From positions 744,001 through 808,000 of the forward strand of contig NC_046674.1 in assembly GCF_003369915.1 (NCBI RefSeq): a DNA stretch of 64,000 bases, given 5' to 3'. Source of the stretch: Drosophila miranda (lineage: Eukaryota > Arthropoda > Insecta > Diptera > Drosophilidae). Made by a program: the position numbers and the translations under genes. Positions 59,029 to 64,000 of this stretch are shown here, in pieces. The notes below the pieces were generated by a model that did no database searches, had not been told where the DNA came from, and saw nothing but the letters and a program-made list of their open reading frames with translations. Within the stretch, counting starts at the first letter, position 1. Each line of letters opens with the position of its first letter.

Positions 59029-59083
59029 AGGGGCTAGGGGCTAGGGGCTAGGGGCTAGGGGCTAGGGGCTAGGGGCTAGGGCC
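59029..59083. repeat. GGGGCTA tandem array, G-quadruplex candidate
   Basis: Eight near-perfect copies of the 7-base unit GGGGCTA. It resembles telomere-type repeats of other organisms in form, but Drosophila telomeres do not use such repeats. A strong G-quadruplex candidate on the plus strand. Confidence 0.85.
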
Positions 59084-59612
59084 TAGTAGTGATAAGACGA
59101 TGATGACCTAATGTGAAGCTAAATATTTGTCCTGAATTTATGAACCGAGCCCCAGACCAGACCAGACCAGACCAGACGTGTGTGATAAGTGCAGCGATTG
59201 CATCAAAAAGTGAACTGCTTTGAACTCGAAAACTGATAGAACTTAATGGGAAAAGCGATTTCCTTGAAGCGCGACGACTGCTCGAATCGATGGGTTACGT
59301 AAAACCCACCGATTTGGAAGGGCTATATGTAAATGGAATTCCTTGGAATCCAAGGCGACTGAATCGAATCGAGGAGGCGCATACCAAACAATCGACAAGT
59401 GCCTGCCATGCCACCACGCCACCGAAATTGGAATAATTAAATGCCTCATCGGTGGCGAGAGAGATAATCGGGCCCCCCTTCAGGGCTCCAGCGATAAACC
59501 TGAAACGTAACGTAACGTAACCCTCCGTCTCCATCCATTCGATTCGAGTCGAGTCAGAGATGCAGGCAGGCAGGCAGGCAGTCAGGCAGTCAGGCAACGA
59601 CCCCAGCGATCC

Positions 59613-59651
<39 letters not shown>

Positions 59652-62600
59652 TACCAAATACCACATACCACATGCAGTGGCTGGGGCAGGGTTCTCCAGT
59701 TCCATATCACAAATGTCTGCACTTGTTCACGACCTCTGTGTATCCCCCTTCCCCCCTGCCACAGGGATCGTCTCCATGGAATTCCTCAATCTAAACTCAA
59801 AACTCATTAATATGCTCGCAGGCAAAGGCTTACGCTTGCCCCCGCGGGGCACGAATGTGAATGAGGATGAGGAATGGAGTTTGGGATGCGATCCTATTCT
59901 ATCCGATCCGATCCGATGCGATGCGATGCGATGCGATGGCATTATGCGGTTTGTTTGCCCTACCCGGCGATTAATGTGATGCGTGCATGCCACGCCCTTC
60001 TCTCTCTCTCTCTCTTTCCTCTCTCCCTTCCTTCGCCTTATGAAATGAGCCACGAAAATTAACAAATCTTTGGCTCATTAATTTGAACACTTGTTGCACA
60101 GCCAGCCCAGAGCACAACAGGAGCAGAACACATCCTGTCGTTTGGGGCATGATGGAAAATTGAGTCGCCTTCTGCATACAATTTGTCCCTAATCAGTCTC
60201 TCTCTCTGATCCCGACAACTTAACGCTTATTAAAGCCAAACAAAAATACTTACTCAAGGAACCAGGGAACCCAAAGAGAAAGAGAAAGAGAAAGAGATGA
60301 ACGTGATCTTGGACCTGGACACGGACACAGACACGGACATGGGTAATGCGAAACCAAAGCCAGGCCCGAGAAGATGTGTTTTGTGTCGGCGAAATATCAA
60401 AAAGGTCAGAGGGTTCCTGGAATGTCAACAGAGATTTCCTTCCACACGATGATGCACACGTGCAAACGCATTCGCATTCAAGTGGAGGCACCACCACATG
60501 GGCTATAGATAGATAGTCCCTCTGGGGACCGGCATGGCGGTACCTGCGATAGCGTTTCACACCAACAGCAAACAGGACAACGCAACGCCGCACGCAAAGA
60601 TACACACGTCCAGGGAGTGCAAGGAGCACAGAGGACAAGTGCCGCACGGGGGCTGATTGAAGAGTTTCGATGAAGTTGAGGAACCATTCTTTATATTTAT
60701 TACAAATTTCATGAAAAAAGTTTTATATTTTAAAGAATTATTCATATGAAATGCTGAATCGATCAGTGAATCTTTAAAGAAAGTCTGCAAGAAAGAAAGA
60801 AAGAACTATAGTTTTAGAATTTAACGAGATTTATATTGTTGAATCTTCCAGTCTGTGATAATAGCTCTTTAAAGAGGACATTAACAAAGGAATCTTTGTT
60901 ATAAAGCGCAATGTCACATGAGAATAATACATTCAGCCCCTTATTCAAAACATAAGTCTGTTATTAGCATATAATCTAGTTTTTGTGCTATACTTGTATA
61001 GGTAGTACAATATTTAATAACGCACCTAAGTATTATCTGGAATCAATTGAATATTAAGGACCATTTTCTAGGAACCGTTTCAGGCTCGAAAGTCCAAAGA
61101 TCTTGCAGTAAATATATGTGAAATATGTAAACCTCTCCGATCAGCCCTCGTTTAGATAACTAGACAATTAGCTAACAGTCATCTCTGTCTACCTCCGACT
61201 TTCCTTGGCTATTTGCAGGAACCCTGGGAACAAGTGCCCCATGAGGAATGGTCCGTCATCATCACGGGGAATGGACTGGGAATGCACCTGATAAGATAAG
61301 ACACCGACCTGTGGCGGTGGTCCTAGTACCTTCTCCTGGCACCAACTACCGTTCCCATTCCAATTCCCATTCCCAATCGCAATACCATTCCCATTCGATG
61401 GCTGTCTGTCCAGTCCAGGCAGAGACAAATGTTTGTTTGTCCGGCATTTGATAGCGCTGTGGAGTTATCTTTTGGACAGAGTCGGCTCTGGGGTCTGGGC
61501 TCTTGGATCCGGGGTTTCTGGTCTGTCCGTTCCGTTGATAAACGCGTCCAGACAAATTACACGTACCTTCGTCGAGTGACAGTGCAGTTAACAGTCTCCG
61601 GTCTCCGGTCTCCAGTCTCCAGTCTCCAGTCTCCGAAACAATTTCGAAAGGGGCTCAGACGCAGGCACTGAGGAGAAAGATGTTGGGGCGTGCCCAGGAG
61701 GAGCCTCTTCCTGGGGCATGCGTTTCACCTGTGACAATTTAGCGCGCCCAAAGAGTGGTAAAAATATGTAAATTATGCGCAGCCTGATGATGCCCCCAGG
61801 GGCATATCCGAAGCAGAATGGACCGAAAGGAAGTTTCCATTTTAATTTTTTGGTGAAATTGCCAATGTCTGACCAAATAAATTACGCACATGATTAATAA
61901 AATTCAGCCAGAGAGCCGCCGCTGCCAATCGGAAAGTTCAATTTGGGCCAAAATATTTTTATCGCCGCTCGGATGCGCATGCGCAGCAGCCTCCATCCTC
62001 CTTCGAGCGTCTTTTTGGGGACTGGTGCTGCGGCTGCTGCTGCTGTTGGAGCTACCGCGCATTCCCATAAATTAAACGCCAAGTTATTTGAATTCTCCCC
62101 CTTCGAGCGAAGGAGCCAGGCGGGGGGAGGGCTGGGGGGAGACAGGCGGAGATTGCTTTGGTTTTGCTCTTGCCACAATCTTCGTTGGCTGCCCTTTTGT
62201 TTTGGTTTCACTTGGCGCTTTTGTCAAATGAATTTTGCAGCTGCCGCAAAATAAAATTGCAGCAAGCGGCAAGAGGCAGCCCCCAGAAAGAACAGGAGCT
62301 GAAGCAGGAGACGGCAGAAGGCAGAAGACAGAAGGAAGAAGGAAGAGGGAAGAGGGAAGATGGAGATCTCTGGAGGTGAAGATGGGTGCTGCTGGAAGCT
62401 GGTGCCCAAGACTGATGCCGCTGGGCAGGAAGACACTGATTTGGATACTGTAATTCGTATTTGTCCATTTCGCGTCTTTGGCAATTTTTCCACGCCGCTC
62501 AATTATCGTGTTTCATGTTTGCATTCTTCTTGGGCTTCTGTCGCGCCTCTTTCTTGTTGGTGTTGCTGCCTTCTCCTTTGTGGAGGGGCACATTTCCTGT

Positions 62601-64000
62601 CCAAGAACACTTTTTCCATTTCGCCAATGCACAGGAGCGAAGCCTCCAACTCCAGCTCCAGCTCCAGCTCTCTGACTCAGAACCAGAGGCACACATCCAG
62701 ACTGGGAATCACAGTAGCTTTTGGCAGTTTGTTTTGGGCCAAGAAGAAAGGGATGAGAGTCGGTCAGGGCTGGGCTTCAACGAATAGTGGATGACCTACA
62801 TGGAATCAGGAGATACTCGTACAATGACTACAAAGTCTTTAAAGTATCTGTCTATCTGTAGTGGTCCCGTAAGCCAGGGGTTTCGTTAGAGGTACAAACA
62901 TATAACTACTTCTATGTTCTGGATTCTGATTCTGGTCTTGTTTCTGTTAAACAAAGCTTTTTGTTCTTATAGTTCTCTAAAAACTCCCTCTTATCATTGA
63001 AATATGGCTTGGAATTGGCATCCAAAATCGCTTAATAGCTCTGAAATTTCAGTTCTGATGGACCATTAAGATATTCCCAACCATTCTATGGACTGAGCCT
63101 GGTTCTTCATTCTGAGACTCCCCATTTCTCCATCTCCCCGCCGTTGTGATACACAAAGTATCAGGTGCTGTGTTCTGCCCTCCGGGTAGGGTATCCACAA
63201 AGCCAGAGTCCAGGCAGTGGCGCGTCAGCGTTGATTGTGGTGGCATGCAACTGGATGCAATTGTAAATTACCGTCTTTGCAACATTTTTGCGCATTTAGT
63301 CGCGCTTCGAGTGTTGCCATACCGTTCCGTTTCGCTCCGTTCACAGCTGCCACCAAATACAGCTCCCAATCGCAGTCCCAGTCCCAGTCCCAGTCCCCAT
63401 CCCCATCCACTGCTCGCCTGCTCGCCTGCTCCCCATCTCCCGAGTGCAATCGCAATTACAATTCACTTTGCGCCAGGACGAAAGCGCCTTTTGGCCATTT
63501 AATTTGTGGCTTGAATTCGGTTTCGTTGTCTTCCAGTCCTACCGCTTGCCGCGCCACGATGCACCGCCTGTTGGCCTGTCGGCTTGTTGGCTTGTTCGCT
63601 TGTTGGCGGTACTTAAGTGTAATTACGCGACCGGGATCCAGGCGACCTCTTTTGCCGCATCGTGAACTCTTCTCTCGCCAGCGTTGGCTCCAACGGGGAA
63701 GTGTTCATCGATGTCGCGGCTTGGCCCCCAAGTCCAGATCCAACCATTTAGCCCAAGATCTCTTAAGCCACAAAAAGCAGTGATTTCTTTCCCAGCAGGA
63801 TCAGAGGACGGACTGCCAGCAGCTGAGATCGGTTACATCGGGGCGGGGGCAGGGCACGGCCGGGCAAGGCAGGGTCGTGTTTGCGTGTGCAACGTGCAAC
63901 TTTAACGGGAATCATGTGGTGAAACTTTTAATGATCCGCGAGGCTGCCAATGGGAATGGGAATGGGAATGGGAATGGGAATGAGACCTGGCTTTGGGGGC

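Larger units (their letters stand above)
55001..64000. other. Gene-poor stretch with many simple repeats, right half
   Basis: No conserved coding segment found up to the window edge. Arrays: GGTGCAT 55331-55382, GGGGCT 55844-55875 and 56071-56106, GGGGACT 57037-57077, GA 58380-58402, ACCCCAG near 58546-58575, GGGGCTA 59029-59083, AGACC near 59148-59176, GCAG near 59564-59582, GAAGACA near 59625-59650, CCGAT/GCGAT 59900-59938, TC near 60000-60018, GTCTCC 61592-61634, CCCAGT near 63373-63402 and GGGAAT 63949-63981. Probably continuous in kind with the stretch before it. Confidence 0.5.

Noticed and set aside
59029-59083. Interstitial telomere from GGGGCTA repeats
   Set aside because: Drosophila telomeres are maintained by retroelements, not by such repeats. 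A simple microsatellite is the better reading.

Overview
The window is insect nuclear DNA, almost certainly from a Drosophila species. The genes have short introns with GTAAGT/GTGAGT donors, RabX6- and Vti1-type genes sit side by side, a piece of INE-1/DINE-1 repeat is present, and the non-coding DNA is very rich in microsatellites. That microsatellite density would suit an obscura-group fly, but the species is a guess.

Region 1 (about 1.3-18.2 kb) is a compact gene block. In order it holds: an unrecognised nuclear-looking protein with SUMO-interaction-like motifs (minus strand), a MADF-BESS protein (minus), a CENP-B-type HTH protein (minus), two tandem secreted serine carboxypeptidases (minus), the small GTPase RabX6 (plus), the Qb-SNARE Vti1 (minus) and a THAP plus CENP-B-type HTH protein (minus). 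All gene models were built by hand from splice signals, and their summed exon lengths are whole codons.

Region 2 (15.8-28.3 kb) is a tandem segmental duplication of about 3.7 kb carrying the THAP gene. The left copy has an open THAP gene plus a 1.48 kb DNA-transposon-like insertion with AACTAGTT-rich ends and a DUF4806-like coding remnant. The right copy has the empty site, but its THAP gene is frameshifted. The space between the copies is filled exactly by a broken BEL/Pao LTR-retrotransposon fossil.

Region 3 (28.3-38.7 kb) has no recognisable gene and is full of short repeats. Region 4 (39.0-40.9 kb) is a second CENP-B-type gene with a duplicated HTH region. It shares a C-terminal motif with the THAP gene and the 6.5 kb CENP-B gene, so three related putative DNA-binding proteins lie within 35 kb.

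Region 5 (42.6-46.1 kb) is a near-perfect inverted duplication: 1.37 kb arms and a 0.77 kb spacer. Each arm carries the same divergent pair of small secreted, cuticle-like Ala/Pro/Tyr/Val-repeat genes with TATA promoters. A decayed coding fragment lies just outside the right arm.

Region 6 (46.6-64 kb) is gene-free as far as can be read. It carries many short tandem arrays, several of them G-rich, and could be a long intron or a regulatory desert of a gene outside the window. No CRISPR array, rRNA gene or confident tRNA was seen.
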